Shown here piece after piece: positions 8,643 to 20,127 of a stretch of DNA of 64,000 nt; positions within the stretch are counted from its first letter, which is position 1; every line of letters starts with the position of its first letter. Location of the stretch: assembly GCF_001316285.1 (NCBI RefSeq), contig NZ_BBDO01000005.1:62001-126000 (forward strand), written 5' to 3'. The DNA comes from Vulcanisaeta sp. JCM 16161 (lineage in GTDB: Archaea > Thermoproteota > Thermoprotei > Thermoproteales > Thermocladiaceae). The position numbers and the translations under genes were made by a program. The notes beneath the pieces are model-generated. The model was not told the origin of the DNA. It saw only the letters and a program-made list of their open reading frames with translations, and made no database searches.

Positions 8643-8890
8643 ATGATTAATTACCTACCGATTGCCGTGAGGGTGTGTATTAATAACCAAGCTTATTCCT
8701 GCCAGTGTTGTTAGGTGTTAAAGACGTTGATTACGTAGACGCGATTGTTAAGTTTAATGAAAGCCTATTGAAATAATTAAAATATTAAAATAATGTTAAG
8801 TTACTTAAGCAACCCGTGGTAGGGGCCTTAATAGGCAGTTCATGATTCCCAGGGAGGTTAGGGAGGAATTTAGCATTAGACTTATTTGAT
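8643..8890 (+). pseudogene. decayed double-hairpin AbrB-like gene
   Basis: Read across two frame changes, this stretch matches the intact gene at 19757-20062 along its length: MINYLPIAVRVCINNQ against NCLPVASKVYVNNQ, then GVKDVDYVDAIVKFNES against GIKDVDYVDVVIKYGGE, then NRQFMIPREVREEFSI against SRQFTIPRDIRERFGI, ending at a TGA. The middle of the protein (about 20 residues) is missing. Deletions plus shifts make this a genuine relic. It shows that the AbrB-like family has been copied at least three times near the surface genes. Confidence 0.75.
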
Positions 8891-8959
8891 TGATTAGGGA
8901 GGAAGAAGGAAAGAAGGAGAAGTGCGTTTTTAATTGGTGAGGCCGCGCCAAAGCCTCAC

Positions 8960-10960
8960 TTATTTGCTGAGTGATGCCAAGGCTGATAGTGCCTGGGCAG
9001 CGCCATAAACATTCAGCTGGCCTAGCCCGGTCACGGGGCTCCACTGATATGGCACTGACCAGTACAGGCCGTTGTCTCCGCCCAGTGTTGGAACATGGCC
9101 CCCGATATGCCGCTGAAGAAGCTCATGGTCGTTATCGTGATATTGCTCACGTAGGCTCACTGGGCATGTAGTGGTATACAAGGTACATACTCGGTGCCAA
9201 GTCACCTATTGTGTAGTCAGTGCCGGTGCCGTATAGGTAGCTCTGTATGGTCGTGGTCATGCCGGCGGTCAATGGCGTTGCCAGGCTTGTGCCGCCTATG
9301 AAGTATGGAGGTATAACGCCATTAAGCACAATAAACACGCCGGTGTATGGGTCAGCGTCAGCGGCAATGTCCGGCACACCCCTCATTCCCACGGTGTTGA
9401 ACCAAATGCCCAGGTCCGGCTCATACACGTACTGCACCTGGTACGGAATACTAATTAACTTCTGACCAGGGGTCTCCGTGAATGTGAAGGAGTAGCCACC
9501 ACCACTACCCCAGACTATGAATGGGTTCCAGTTCCAGGCAGTCTCCATGCGCTGTGCATAACCGCCAATGAATTGGGCGAACAACTCAGTACCACCGACA
9601 CCAGTCACCCATGGGTCGCTGGCTGGGTATAGGACGCTTGGTTCCATGGGCATGTTGAATGCGAACCACTGTACGTCATAGGCACCCCAATCACCCGACG
9701 CTGCAAATGCCCCGATGCCCTCTGCGGCTGCTTGCATGAATATTTCGTCATAGCCGTAGAGTAGGTTGTAACTTGGCGGCGGGTAATAGAACATGTCCTC
9801 CCAGGAACCCCAACTCATGCTAATGAAGTTGGCTAGGGAGTTATTAACACGTACTCTACATCAACGAATAAGTCATCACCAGAGTCCGGGGCAACAACAA
9901 GGAGTATCTTGCCCCAGGGGCCATTGTGTGGGCATACTCAATGTCCAACGCAGTCTCCCATGACCAACCCTCGGCATAGGGCAGGTTATAAGGCGTGAGC
10001 ATCGGCACACCGGTTGGGTAGATGATTGTGCATGAGGCTGGCGGTGGTAGGTAGAATATGCTGTCGAAGGTCGCCAGGTCATTGCAAGCAACGTTCTGGT
10101 AAACATACTGACTGGCCAGCGTGAAGTTAACATCACCAAAGGCATCAACAATGGCTATCGTCAAGCCCTGGCCCGTGTAACCGCTGTAGAATAGTGGCAA
10201 TTCATCATACATCCACTCAAGGCCGATTGGGAACCAGATAACTGCGTAGCCCCACTCCTCCTGGGCACTCCTCAATGCATTTAGGCGTAGGCCATGCCCA
10301 TGAGACTCGGCTTAGCCATTAGGTACTGAGCAATTAACTGGGCCATGTTGAGCCTGGCATAGGCCGGCCTTCCATTAACCCTAACGGCACTACCCAACAA
10401 CTGGCCTGGCTTAGGCCGCTTGGTAGTGGCTCCTTAACAATCATTGGCTGGTACTGAGGCGCCTTACTATGCACCGCGAAGTAACCCAGCGGTATGCACT
10501 CCCCAGCCAGTATCCACTGGGTTATGTTGCTTGGTGCTGATTGTAGGGCTGTTAGGAAGTTGTCCACTGCCGATGCATTGCCCGTGGCCTCAATGAGCAT
10601 TGGGAAGGTGTAGTTGACTATAAGGCCGTTCTGCTCCGCCAGGCTCGTTATGTAACTAAAGACGTAACCCGGCGGTGAATACCACTCAGCAAACTCCTGA
10701 GGAGTAATGAATTCGTGGTAATACGGACTGGATAGATTGTAGTACATTTGGTCTAGGAGGTATAGTAAGCCGTTGGGTGTGGTTACGTTATTTAGCCTTA
10801 GCCACACAATCACGTGACTCAAGTTAGAACCAGGAACACCAGGCACGACCTCAGTGCATGTGAAGTACTGGGGCATTGACTGCTGCGCATGGGCCACTGA
10901 TGCCGTGACTGCCAGGGTTATTACTAGGAACAGAACCACGTAGGTTAATTTCCCCATCAT
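8960..10960 (-). CDS. secreted S53 (sedolisin/kumamolisin) serine-carboxyl peptidase, several frameshifts
   Basis: About 660 residues over at least three frame changes. ATG 10960 opens a signal peptide (LTYVVLFLVITLAVTASVAH). A pro-kumamolisin activation domain follows (to about 10334; SPYYHEFITPQEFAEWYSPP is its hallmark). The catalytic domain has ETALDIEY (Glu and Asp of the triad), SGDWGAYD (oxyanion Asp region), ISMSWG-like SMSWGSWE, the nucleophile motif GGTSLATPL, and a C-terminal calcium-site ending (SPVTGLGQLNV) before the stop at 8960. Such peptidases work outside the cell in acid, which fits an acidophilic thermophile. A box ctttaaagg lies 25 nt before the start. Frames break near 10330, 9840 and 9190. 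Confidence 0.9.
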
Positions 10961-11169
10961 CGAGTAAAGCAATTAAGGCTCCCTTTAAAGCATTACCCTC
11001 ATTTTTAAAGAGGACTCGGTAAACATTGTGAATATGGTCAACGAATGCATAGGGCGTTAGGGCGCCGGTAAAATTAAACTAATACCTTAAAAAAATAATT
11101 TTAATTTAATTAATAATCCACAACACCGAAGTGGGTTACCTTTAAATTCTGGGTGTTGCCCCCTATTCG

Positions 11170-11271
11170 ATGGTTGAGGAGATAACCTGCGAGAGGTGCG
11201 AGCTCAATAATGGAGTCCTAAACTGCAGCGGTTGTAGGGTTAGTGGGAGACCGGCTGTTAGGGAGCGTTAA
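11170..11271 (+). CDS. 33-residue zinc-ribbon-like miniprotein
   Basis: ATG 11170 opens a 33-residue frame with two Cys-x2-Cys knuckles 9 residues apart (TCERCELNNGVLNCSGCR), followed by a basic tail. Its TAA overlaps the ATG of the next gene by one base (taATG), indicating co-translation. TATA-like ctttaaattc lies about 25-30 nt before the ATG. The Cys spacing suits one zinc ion. Function unknown; it may regulate or bind the membrane protein that follows. Confidence 0.6.
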   Translation: MVEEITCERCELNNGVLNCSGCRVSGRPAVRER

Positions 11272-11579
11272 TGGCCATAATGGGCGCGAGTACACTATAC
11301 CTACTCATATCCCTACTAACAACCAGCATATACCAAATACCACTCATCGCAATCCCCACAGCAATCACAATCGCACTAAGCCTATACACAATCTACGCAT
11401 TAAATAAGGGGGTCAGTAAGGCCTTAATCGCCGCGACAGCCACGGCAATAGCCCTCGGACTAGCAACAACGCTAATCATCTTCACAATTGGGTTGAGAGC
11501 CTCGGCAGCAGCCCTGGGCTCGGGCTGGGTAATCTACGGGGTCGGGGCCTACGAACTACTGAGGCTCTCGAGGGCATAA
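11271..11579 (+). CDS. small integral membrane protein with about four helices
   Basis: 102 residues, nearly all hydrophobic. Helices fall at about 3-20, 24-44, 50-72 and 76-97, separated by very short loops; ALNKGVSK forms the one clearly charged loop. It is coupled to the zinc-ribbon miniprotein by a one-base overlap and ends just before the upstream element of the 1,000-residue surface gene. No family recognised. Confidence 0.65.
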   Translation: MAIMGASTLYLLISLLTTSIYQIPLIAIPTAITIALSLYTIYALNKGVSKALIAATATAIALGLATTLIIFTIGLRASAAALGSGWVIYGVGAYELLRLSRA

Positions 11580-11596
11580 ATATATACTTACCATGA

Positions 11597-11689
11597 AATT
11601 ATAAATATTTTATTTATAAGTTCCAACGAATCGATAGGGCGCAGTGGAAAATTCAACGAATGTTCCAAGGGTGTTCTTTAAAAACCCCC
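11597..11689 (+). promoter_or_regulatory. two-block upstream element of surface gene 1
   Basis: Block 1 (11597-11634, centred on tattttatttataagttc) and block 2 (11654-11689, caacgaatgttccaag then tttaaaaacccc) match the leader of the giant gene at 21720-21811 almost base for base. The distance from block 1 start to block 2 start is 57 bp in both. Block 2 contains the TATA-like tttaaaaa about 28 nt before ATG 11707. Block 1 is probably an activator site for coordinated high expression. Confidence 0.7.
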
Positions 11690-11706
11690 AACCCCAAAGC
11701 GTCCTG

Positions 11707-14700
11707 ATGAATCCAAAACCATAACCGGGAGTAGAAAAGTAATAATACCACTAGTAATAACACTAGCGCTGATGATAATAGCGATAGTGGCGTTGGCACA
11801 ACAATCCAGTGTAACGTACATGCCCGTGCTAAACTTCACGCCGGTAAAAGGTACGTCTGGCCAGACAATAACTATTACAGTACAAAACGGCTATTTCTCA
11901 CCATATGCAACCGTGGAAATATACTTTAATAACACCTACATAACATCCGTATCAGCCAACGCAACCGGCGGAGTCTACGCAATCATTCAAGTCCCATATA
12001 ACTTATCAGCCGGCAGTTACAACATAACAGCGATAAGTAATGGCGAGGTTGCTTACTATGAAGGGTATTTATTCAATGAAACCTTCTCGTTAAGCCCAGG
12101 CTTTGGCCCGCCGGGAAGCACCGTTTACTTCACGGGCTTTGGCTTCCAGCCGGGTGAAACGGTTAAGGTGTACTTCGACGGTACTGTCGTCGCCACGGTA
12201 ACGGCGAATAGTTCAGGCTACGTAAGTGGTTCGTTCACGGTGCCGTTAACCGCGACCGTCGGCTCCCAGAAGCCGAACACAGTGGTAGCCGTTGGCCAAA
12301 CCAGCGGCGTCACCTACGTGTCCCTATTCTACGTTACTAATGCTAGTATAACCTTATCAGAGAAAAAAAGCCACAATGGGCACGAATATATACGTAAGTG
12401 GTTCAGGATTCCCAGCAAACCAGTATGTGGTGCTGTGCTTTAACAACATTGTAGTTAACACAGCATACACGAGCTCCAGCGGCACATTCGTAACGAACTT
12501 TACAGTGCCGCAGATGCCAAACGGAACCTACCCAGTGGTGGCGATGGCGTCAATAAACGCAGTACCCATAGGCTCAAAGTGCCCGTTCGTCGGCGAGGCT
12601 TATGAGGGTGGCTACGCAAAAGCGAACCTAACCGTAGTACCAAGCTAGTGGTCAGCACAACAACCACATGCCCACAGTACAGCATTACCGTTACTGGTTA
12701 CGGATTCCCAGCAAACACGTCCATAGCATTACTACTAAATGGCACAACATTACAGACAACAACCACGAACTCCTCCGGTACATTCACGATAACAATAACA
12801 GCACCACAAACACCAGGCACTTACACACTAACCACAAACGTTACATACATGGGCTACCCAACACCAGTCACCATAAATGTCACGCCACCGTACGTACAGG
12901 TCAATGGGCAGAGCAGTGTCTCAGGCATAGTCGGTGGCACAGTAACCGTTAGCGGCGCATGCTTCCCACCAACTAAACCCGTGAACCTATACATAAACAA
13001 TGTTGAGTATCCAAGTGTAACCACGACAAGCTCACAGGGTAGTTTCAGCGTCAACGTGGACCTACCACTACTACCGCCAGGCACGTACACAGTATACGCA
13101 GAAGTAAATAATATACACAGCGTTGTAAATGCCAGCGTAACAATACTACAGCCGCAGATAGTCTCGGTAACACCAACGGCAGGCGGTGAGGGTAGCTGCT
13201 TCGTGATTAAGGGCATAAACTTCGCAAACGCCACGCTCTACAGCATTGCCGTAACCATAAACGGGGCAACCTACACATACGGAGAGTACAGTGAGTACGT
13301 GAATAGGTCATCAGTAGCTAATGCATTTGGAGTTTCCTGTAGTCAAAGTGTTACGTTATACGCGAACGGTACTGTGATACTGCCGGTAATTGTACCCGTG
13401 ACCACGCCCGGCCCGTACACGGTGTACGTCAACTCAACAGTCCACTCATCGTTGATAAGTCCTACTGGCGTCCCATCAACGACACCTGAGGAAATTGTGC
13501 CATCAACCATAACGGCGCCTAACGACACGTTGTACGCAACCACGAGCTTCACCGTGCAGCCCTCCTACATAACCGTGACGCCAACCCAAGTTGTTGGTGG
13601 TCAGCAAATACTAATAACGGGCTATAACTTCTACCCAGGGTCGCCAGTAACTATAATTGTTAATGGCACGAACGTGACGTCGGTAATTGTTGGCTCCAAC
13701 GGTCAGTTCAGCGCCACATACACAGTACCGAGCTACCTAACCAGCGGCGTGCTCTACATTGTGGCTGAGGAGAACTACACAAGCTACATCGCCGGCACCC
13801 CGCCAAACGCTGTCGGTAATGCGACCGCCACCGTCAAGATAGTCAACTTCTACATTGCTGTGCTTGACGACCTAACAAAGCTACTGCAGTGCTGCAGCAG
13901 TGTTAATGCAACGCTACAGCAACTAATGAGTAAGGTGGAGGGGGTGGCCAGTGAGGTTAGTACGGTATACAGCACGGTGCTCAGCATGAACTCCACACTA
14001 ACATCAATCAGCAGTACGTTGAGTAGCATTAGCTCGACACTATCATCAATGCAGAGCACGCTCACGAGCATACAGGGCATGCTATCATCAATAAGCAATA
14101 CATTAACGACGATACAGGGCATATTGACGGCGGACTTCTCAACTGTGATTAGCGACTTATCATCAATGCAGAGTACGCTGAGCACGATAAACAGCAATGT
14201 GCTGAGTGTCAATAGCACAGTGACTTACTATGCTCAGCAGTTGCTGAGTGGTATAAGTAACATACAGAGTATGATACAGGGCCTGCAGACAACACTATCG
14301 AGTCAGTACAGCACGATAGAGGGCCAGTTGGGCGCCATTGGCAGTGGCTGGTTAGTGTTAATAATACCGTTACGTACTACGGAAGCAACATACTGAGTGC
14401 TGTGCAGAGCATTAACACCACAGTGCAGAGCGTTAAGTCGGTGGTGCCAAGCGTGATGACCGGCTACGGAAGCTATACATTCACGGCGCCGGGCACGTAC
14501 ACCATATACCAGAGCTCAACTGTCGGCCAGATAACGGTGACCCTGTACTACACCGGCTACAGCACTGTGTACATCTACGTATACCCAATACCCGGCGATA
14601 CGACGCACGTGGTTAAGCTGCAGGTGACGAGCAGCGCGGGCTACACAGTGACTGTGTCTGGCTGGAGGGTTGACGTATACGTGACGTCGGCATCATCAGT

Positions 14701-14743
14701 CTCGCCAGTCACTGTGTACTACTCATACACCGCAATATCGTGA
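11707..14743 (+). CDS. secreted surface protein with Ig-like repeats and a coiled coil, several frameshifts
   Basis: About 1,010 residues over four frame changes (near 11715, 12365 at an A7 run, 12645 and 14390). ATG 11707 fits the leaderless spacing; the signal helix IIPLVITLALMIIAIVALAQ follows. Six or so beta-sandwich repeats of IPT/TIG type (motifs SGSGFPANQ, TGYGFPANTS, TGYNFYPGSPV) extend to about 13850. A Ser/Thr-rich heptad coil (STLSSISSTLSSMQSTLTSI and similar) covers about 13890-14340, and a final 100-residue beta domain closes the protein. No C-terminal membrane helix is visible, so attachment to the cell needs a partner. Likely an S-layer or cell-surface filament component; it shares its upstream element with the giant surface gene. 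Confidence 0.75.
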
Positions 14744-14783
14744 TGAAACCTAAGGCTTAAAACATCTAAAAACTCAAAATTAA

Positions 14784-14812
14784 TCCTTTCCCCTTCTCCC
14801 TTCTTTTCCTCC
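14784..14812 (+). terminator. long pyrimidine tract after surface gene 1
   Basis: A 29-nt run of C and T only (for example tcctttccccttctccc) begins 41 nt after the stop. It resembles the tracts after the pilin gene and the giant gene and probably terminates transcription. Confidence 0.55.
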
Positions 14813-14881
14813 AGTAATACATGCGCATTAACAATTTATTTTGCATATATGGATTAAGTAAGACCATCCTTCCAAAGACCT

Positions 14882-16906
14882 GATGGGAACCCCACTGAAG
14901 GTTTACGCGGTGATTATCGGATTAATAACCCTAGCCTCACGGCCTTAGTTAATGCCCAGGTGCTCGTGCTACCGCCTCAGGGCCCCTGGCTAAGCGAGAG
15001 CATGGCCATCCAGGCGCCAAGCTACCTGGTGGTGCTACCCGCCGGGTGTAACCCGCAGCAGCCCTACAACCTGTATGTGTTCACGCCGAGCCAATACAGC
15101 GCCTGGGCCTCTGGGGGACCGCGGGGCTATCTACGCGGGGGAGCTAACTAATGGGCCCCGACTGCGGTTTACCTAGGCCCGGGGGAGTACGTCGTCGTGA
15201 TATACCCGGAACCAAGCAATTACAATACCTGCCTATCAATCACTGGGCCTAGCCAGGGCCTGGCCATGGGGCTCGTAAGCCTGCCCAACAACCCAATAAG
15301 CACTGATGAGGCCCTTGGGTACTTCAGTATATCCTCAATAAACGCCTATAGCCAGAACGCCAGTCAGTACGGGGTGCCGCCTGACGGGGCTGGCCTGCAG
15401 TTAAGTGCCGTGGTCGTCCTGCAGCTCGCGACGGCTCAACACAGTACTACCTGGTCCAGGACATACTCAGGCTGGAGACCCAGGGTGGGTACTACTCGGT
15501 GGCCGACGTGGTCTGGAACGAGACCGCCACGCCCAGCACACTAACTGGGGTTGTGGGTAATGGGGAAGTCACGGCCTACGGCGTTGACGAGGCCTACGAA
15601 TACTCAACCCCCTTCAGCACCTACAAACTGCCGCTGAGTGGTTACTTGATCATTGACGTGGCCGTGTCGGGAGGCTCGGCAGTCATAGGCCTCGGCTACA
15701 CCATAATACAGAGCGGCGCCTATAGGCCGCCCCAGGTGGTTTGGTTCGACAACGTAACCATAGCCCCAGACTCCCCAGTGGTCAGTGCCTTCATTGAGGC
15801 GTATAACGGTAGGTTAACGGGCTCCGGGAGACCCATGAGCCTGGAACTGGTTTTTGGGGGTTATGGGAATGGCGAGATAACGACATTCAAAAGCCTAAGT
15901 GCCGAGTTGGCCCTGGCCTACTGGGATGGGTCGGGGTGGGCCTCGCCACCAAGCATCTACGACTACTCCCTAAACCCCGTGGGGTCGGCCACGGACCTGA
16001 GGGTGCTGATGCAGGGGAGCGTGGCCACGGTCAGCACGGGTAGCCAGATCCAGGCCTAATAAGTCCCCAGCCCCGGCCCTGCCCATGACATACATAGCCG
16101 TTTACAACCCGGTCACGAACGGTCTCAACACCACCTACGTAACCCAGCCAATCACTGTGACCCAGCCCTAGACAATATACGTGGGGCCAGGGGCTAGGTA
16201 TGTGCTTGTTGGTTATTATGTGAATGGCGCCTACACGACGACCCAACCCACGATAAGCCCAGCACCTGGTTCACGGCGTATGAAGTGGAGGCCCAGTACC
16301 AGGGGCAGTATCTGATGAGTATAACGAGCCCGTTGCCGATCACTGTGAATGGGGCAACAACCGCAAACTACACCAGCTGGGTCTGGGCTGGCTCCCTTCT
16401 CAACCTAACAACCAGTAATGTTTATCTAACCAACGGAACCATGTTTGCCCCATCGGTGGGTAATGAGTCGATTATCGTATCCTCACCGATAAGTATGGGA
16501 ATTACCTGGACCCCATACTACCTAGTGAATATAACTAGTGAGTACCCGGTCAGTCAATGGGACGCTGACCAGGGAGTACAGCGCCTACGTTAGGGCCGGG
16601 TCGACCATAGTGGTGAGGGCCGATCCCGTGGCGAAGTACCTGGGCCTCGTGATAATGCACCCAAATGCCACGTCGCTGACCATAGTGGTTAACAAACCGG
16701 TCAGGCTATTCATAGCCTACACACCAAACTACACAAACCTGCTCCTGCTCATGTTCCTCATCGCCCTTGCACTGGCCGTCGCCCTAATGAGAGGCGCCTG
16801 GGCAATGGCGAGGACTGGGGCGAGGAGGTTCAGTTATAGGAATGTTGGGTGGGTGGTGACGGCCGTGAACACCAGGCGGGCCTGCGGTGCAGGGGTTAGT
16901 AGGTGA
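14882..16906 (+). CDS. secreted, C-terminally membrane-anchored surface protein, several frameshifts
   Basis: About 670 residues read through at least five shifts. ATG 14882 opens the signal peptide VYAVIIGLITLAS, broken at about 14940, then VNAQVLVLPPQGPW. The exported part is beta-rich and repeats a module: YLMSITSPLPITVNGATTAN is echoed by YLVNITSEYPV then VNGTLTREYSAYV. Near the C-terminus LLLLMFLIALALAVALM forms a membrane helix followed by a basic cytoplasmic tail. The single anchor suggests a stalk or S-layer-associated protein. GC content is higher than in the neighbouring surface genes. No family recognised. Confidence 0.55.
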
Positions 16907-17045
16907 ATTAGGACTTGGGCAGCCAACGCGGCCAGCGCAAGGGCAACCCAAAGGCACTCAAGGCGGCACCGCATAATGTGGTTGCCGGCATGACCCCATT
17001 TAATAGTATTACCCCTAATACATCAACTCAACCTACTACTGCTCA

Positions 17046-17601
17046 ATGCCGAATCCGTTCCTCGCAATCGCCAGCGACACCATCTACTACATTTACAACA
17101 ACTGGGCATTGAGCCGCAGTATAATTGGTCGGTACTATACCTATCGTCAAACCCTCACGGCGTTGGCACCTACCTATCCACCCAGGGCGACGTGTTACTA
17201 CCCCAAAGCTAATCACCATACCTGGTGATTCAGTGGGACCCAGGGTGGCAGAAACCCGGTGAGGTGACGCCAAGCGGGGGCCAATTCAACGTCTGGGTCG
17301 TAAGAAACCCAGGTAATGCCGCCAATGACTTAAGCGTCTACGTAGTGGGCGGCGTGGGTAACGGCCACTTCACCCCGGGCCCCGGCGACTACGTATGCCT
17401 ATCGGTCACCTACGACCCATTGAGAAACGCCGTAATTGCCTACGTGGTCGACCTAAGCACAGGCGCAGCCGCGTTATTAATATACGACCTAGGCAGTGTC
17501 TTCATGCCGCCGATGCCGGCACGTACGTATTCGAGGTCGCAGATAGCACCGGGGCTCTCCATGCTAATTGGGGCGTCGTCTACATTAATTACCAGGGCTA
17601 G
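17046..17601 (+). CDS. beta-rich fragmentary protein, frameshifted
   Basis: Three overlapping open stretches suggest one gene of about 185 residues. The clearest parts are FNVWVVRNPGNAANDLSVYV and YVCLSVTYDPLRNAVIAYVV, then in another frame GTYVFEVADSTGALHANWGV, ending with TAG at 17599-17601. Alternating strands and Gly/Pro turns suggest a carbohydrate-binding or lectin-like sandwich, but no motif proves it. The start is uncertain: ATG 17047 is the best candidate. It converges on the glycosyltransferase at 17635. Confidence 0.4.
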
Positions 17602-17634
17602 TCAATCACGGCTAAACGTATTGGCACCCAATAC

Positions 17635-19613
17635 TCAGTGGGCTGCCGTGGAGCCCCCGAGTATGCTCTCCAGTAACCTCTCATGTGCCTCCTCATCCTT
17701 CATTATACCCTTAACTTCCTCGACGTCTAGCCCCAACTTACTGCAGGTCTCAATCACAAGCTCCGCATAAACCTTCATCATAACCTCCTCAGCGATGAAT
17801 ACGAGCCTACCCAAGTCCTCAACACCCAGTCTCTGGCTACTAACCACCTTATCAACGGTAGGCCTAGTCCAACCGCAATCAACACCCTCCACGGATAACC
17901 CCCTCAAGCGCTTAAGCGACCTGAGGAGCCTTGCATAAATCTCGGCATGCCTCGCCGAGTCCTCGGCAATCCTCCTAAGCACCTCTGAGTACTTCCCATG
18001 CACCTCGGCAAGCCTGAAGTAATGCTTAGCAATGACCCTCTCCAGCTGTATGCCGCAAATGAGCAGCTGCAGTACATGATGCTCGAGGCCCTCGTAGGAC
18101 TGGGAAACCCTCCTAACGGCATTCTCCGGCACAGGAAGGGCAAGGCTAATGTAAAAACCAAGCAATGCCATAACCAACCACCAGCCGGCCCGGAATAAAT
18201 TAATCACGTAGGCATAGAATAAATCACCGCCTGTGTGGATCGCATTAAAAGCCCCAATGACTATAGCCGCCGTTAAGAGGGCGATGATAGCCAGGTAGTA
18301 TGTGTGGTAAGTAGTGAGGTGAACAGCGCCAGTGCCCTTCGGTGTGACCCTAAAACTCTTCCTCCTCCTCAGGACCCACCAAATGAATGCTATGGTGACC
18401 GGTAGGGAAACAACGAATTGAATGCCCTGATGATGCATGAACTCCCTAAGTCCATAACCATACCTACCCATTATTGCTAGATAAGACATTAACGAGGCAA
18501 GGAACACGGGGAAGTACACAATCAGGTAAAGTATTGGGTTTATGCTTAGGAAGAATACCCTGAACATTAGGAATATGCTTGGCGCCAGGATGCCCGCTAT
18601 GGTTAGGATGCTCACGAAGAACCAGTAATAAACGCCATTGATGTAATCTAAGAGTTGTGAGATATTCAACCTGGCATTAAGTAGTTTCTTAATTAATTGA
18701 AAGGTTCCGAGGGACCACCTACTCTGCTACGTTATATAACTCGGTAAGTCCTTGGGTGGCTCGCCACCCCACACAAATGGTAAATCAACGTAGACGCTCC
18801 TGGAACCCCTTTCATGAAGCATGACTGAGGTATACACGTCCTCAGTCACGCTACCCTCGTAAAGGCCGCCAATCGATAATAAATGCCTAACCCTGTAAAT
18901 AGTGCCACTGCCCAGGCTAAACGCCGAGTTCCTCATGTGCCTACCCCTCATTATGACTCTCAGGAAGGGTATTTGCTGAATCCAGGCGGAGAGGGCGATC
19001 GTCGTGTCGAGCCCCGAGTAGTACTGCGGAATCTGCACAAAGGCGACCCTCGGGTCATCGAAGGATCGCATAACATGCTTAAAGACATCAGGCAGAAGTC
19101 TCTGGTCAGCATCCATGATCATCGCGTAGTCATGATCCTCACCAAAGGCCCTGAGCCAGTCATTAATGGCGCCGGCCTTAAACCCCCTCCTACTGCCTCT
19201 CCTGAAGACCTTGAAGCCAAGCCACTCCGCATAGTGACAAGTTCCCTCCTTATATCTTCTCTCGTTGAATCATCAAGTACATAAACGTCGCCTAAATCAC
19301 CAACCGCCGCCTTGGATATTGTGGCGGTCTCGGCAACGAGCCTAGGAGGTTCATTGAATATGGGTATTACCACGGCAACCCTGTAATTACCCGTACCACC
19401 AGTGCTCCAGGCCCTACTGAGCACGGCTTCATCATAATCCCTACCCCTAAGCCAATAAGCAATAAATAGACCCATAGACAGGAAGGAGATGACCATCATG
19501 AGCACTATAAAGTAACCCAGGACAATGCCCCAACCTCTAACATTAATAAGGTAGGTAATAATGAGCGCTATGATGAGGGGTGAAAAGACAATGAATATGT
19601 TGATGGGTTTCAT
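17635..19613 (-). CDS. membrane GT2 (cellulose-synthase-like) glycosyltransferase fused to a ferritin-like domain
   Basis: About 659 residues. ATG 19613 opens two membrane helices. The GT-A domain has VVIPIFNEPP, VLDDST and, after a shift near 19240, MDADQRLL and TEDVYTSVML, the conserved Asp set. An in-frame TAG at 18727-18729 stands exactly at the first Gln of the expected QxxRW motif (then QSRWSLG); the frame stays open beyond it. Five or six membrane helices follow. The last 145 residues are a four-helix ferritin-like domain: LERVIAKHYFRLAEV, IAEDSARHAEIYARLL, FIAEEVMMKVYAELVIE, KDEEAHERLL. The second ExxH is intact, the first reads SxxH. A glycosyltransferase-ferritin fusion is not one I know. 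Confidence 0.75.
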
Positions 19614-19756
19614 CTTAATTTTATGATTTGCGAATGTTAATTTAACTTTTTCCTAAAATCTAATTATAACCTTAATACTTATGCATTGTGTCGGTAAGGT
19701 CAACGCGACCCATGGCAGGTTATTTTGAAAGGATTTAAAAGGGGGTAAGGGAGATA

Positions 19757-20062
19757 ATGAGGTTAATGGGTAATTGCCTACCAGTGGCTTCCAAGGTCTA
19801 CGTGAATAACCAGGTGCTGGTCCCGGCACGCGTCGTTAAGTGCCTGGGGATTAAGGACGTGGATTACGTGGACGTGGTTATCAAGTATGGTGGTGAGGTC
19901 ATTGAGTTAAGAGGTGTCAAGCTTCTCAGGTCTGTGAAGGGCGGCGCTTCGAGGCAGTTCACAATACCAAGGGATATCAGGGAGAGGTTTGGGATTCAGG
20001 CTTTCGACACCGTGGAGATAATAAGCATTAGGCCAAGCGCCCCGCTGAAGCTCACGGGCTGA
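19757..20062 (+). CDS. double-hairpin AbrB-like regulator 1
   Basis: 101 residues. Two swapped-hairpin-like units are visible: VYVNNQVLVPARVVKCLGI (about 13-31) and RQFTIPRDIRERFGIQAFDTV (about 68-88). The second matches the SpoVT/AbrB/MazE DNA-binding pattern. A TATA-like ggatttaaaag lies about 25 nt before the ATG. It is a tandem paralogue of the next gene (about 50 percent identical by eye) and the source of the relic at 8643-8890. AbrB-type proteins act as dimeric transcription regulators or antitoxins. No toxin is adjacent, which favours a regulator, possibly of the surface genes; that last step is inference. Confidence 0.75.
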   Translation: MRLMGNCLPVASKVYVNNQVLVPARVVKCLGIKDVDYVDVVIKYGGEVIELRGVKLLRSVKGGASRQFTIPRDIRERFGIQAFDTVEIISIRPSAPLKLTG

Positions 20063-20127
20063 TCTTTCGACCATAATTGTCAACTCCTCAAGAAATCCTT
20101 TTAACCCGGAATTGAACCTAGTAACAA

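Noticed and set aside
13850..14218. Open frame on the minus strand inside surface gene 1
   Set aside because: It is the shadow of the Ser/Thr-rich coil and has no promoter or family features.
18727..18729. Pyrrolysine insertion at the TAG codon
   Set aside because: No pyl genes or other internal TAG codons were seen in the window, and Gln is expected at this place. A single substitution is the simpler reading.
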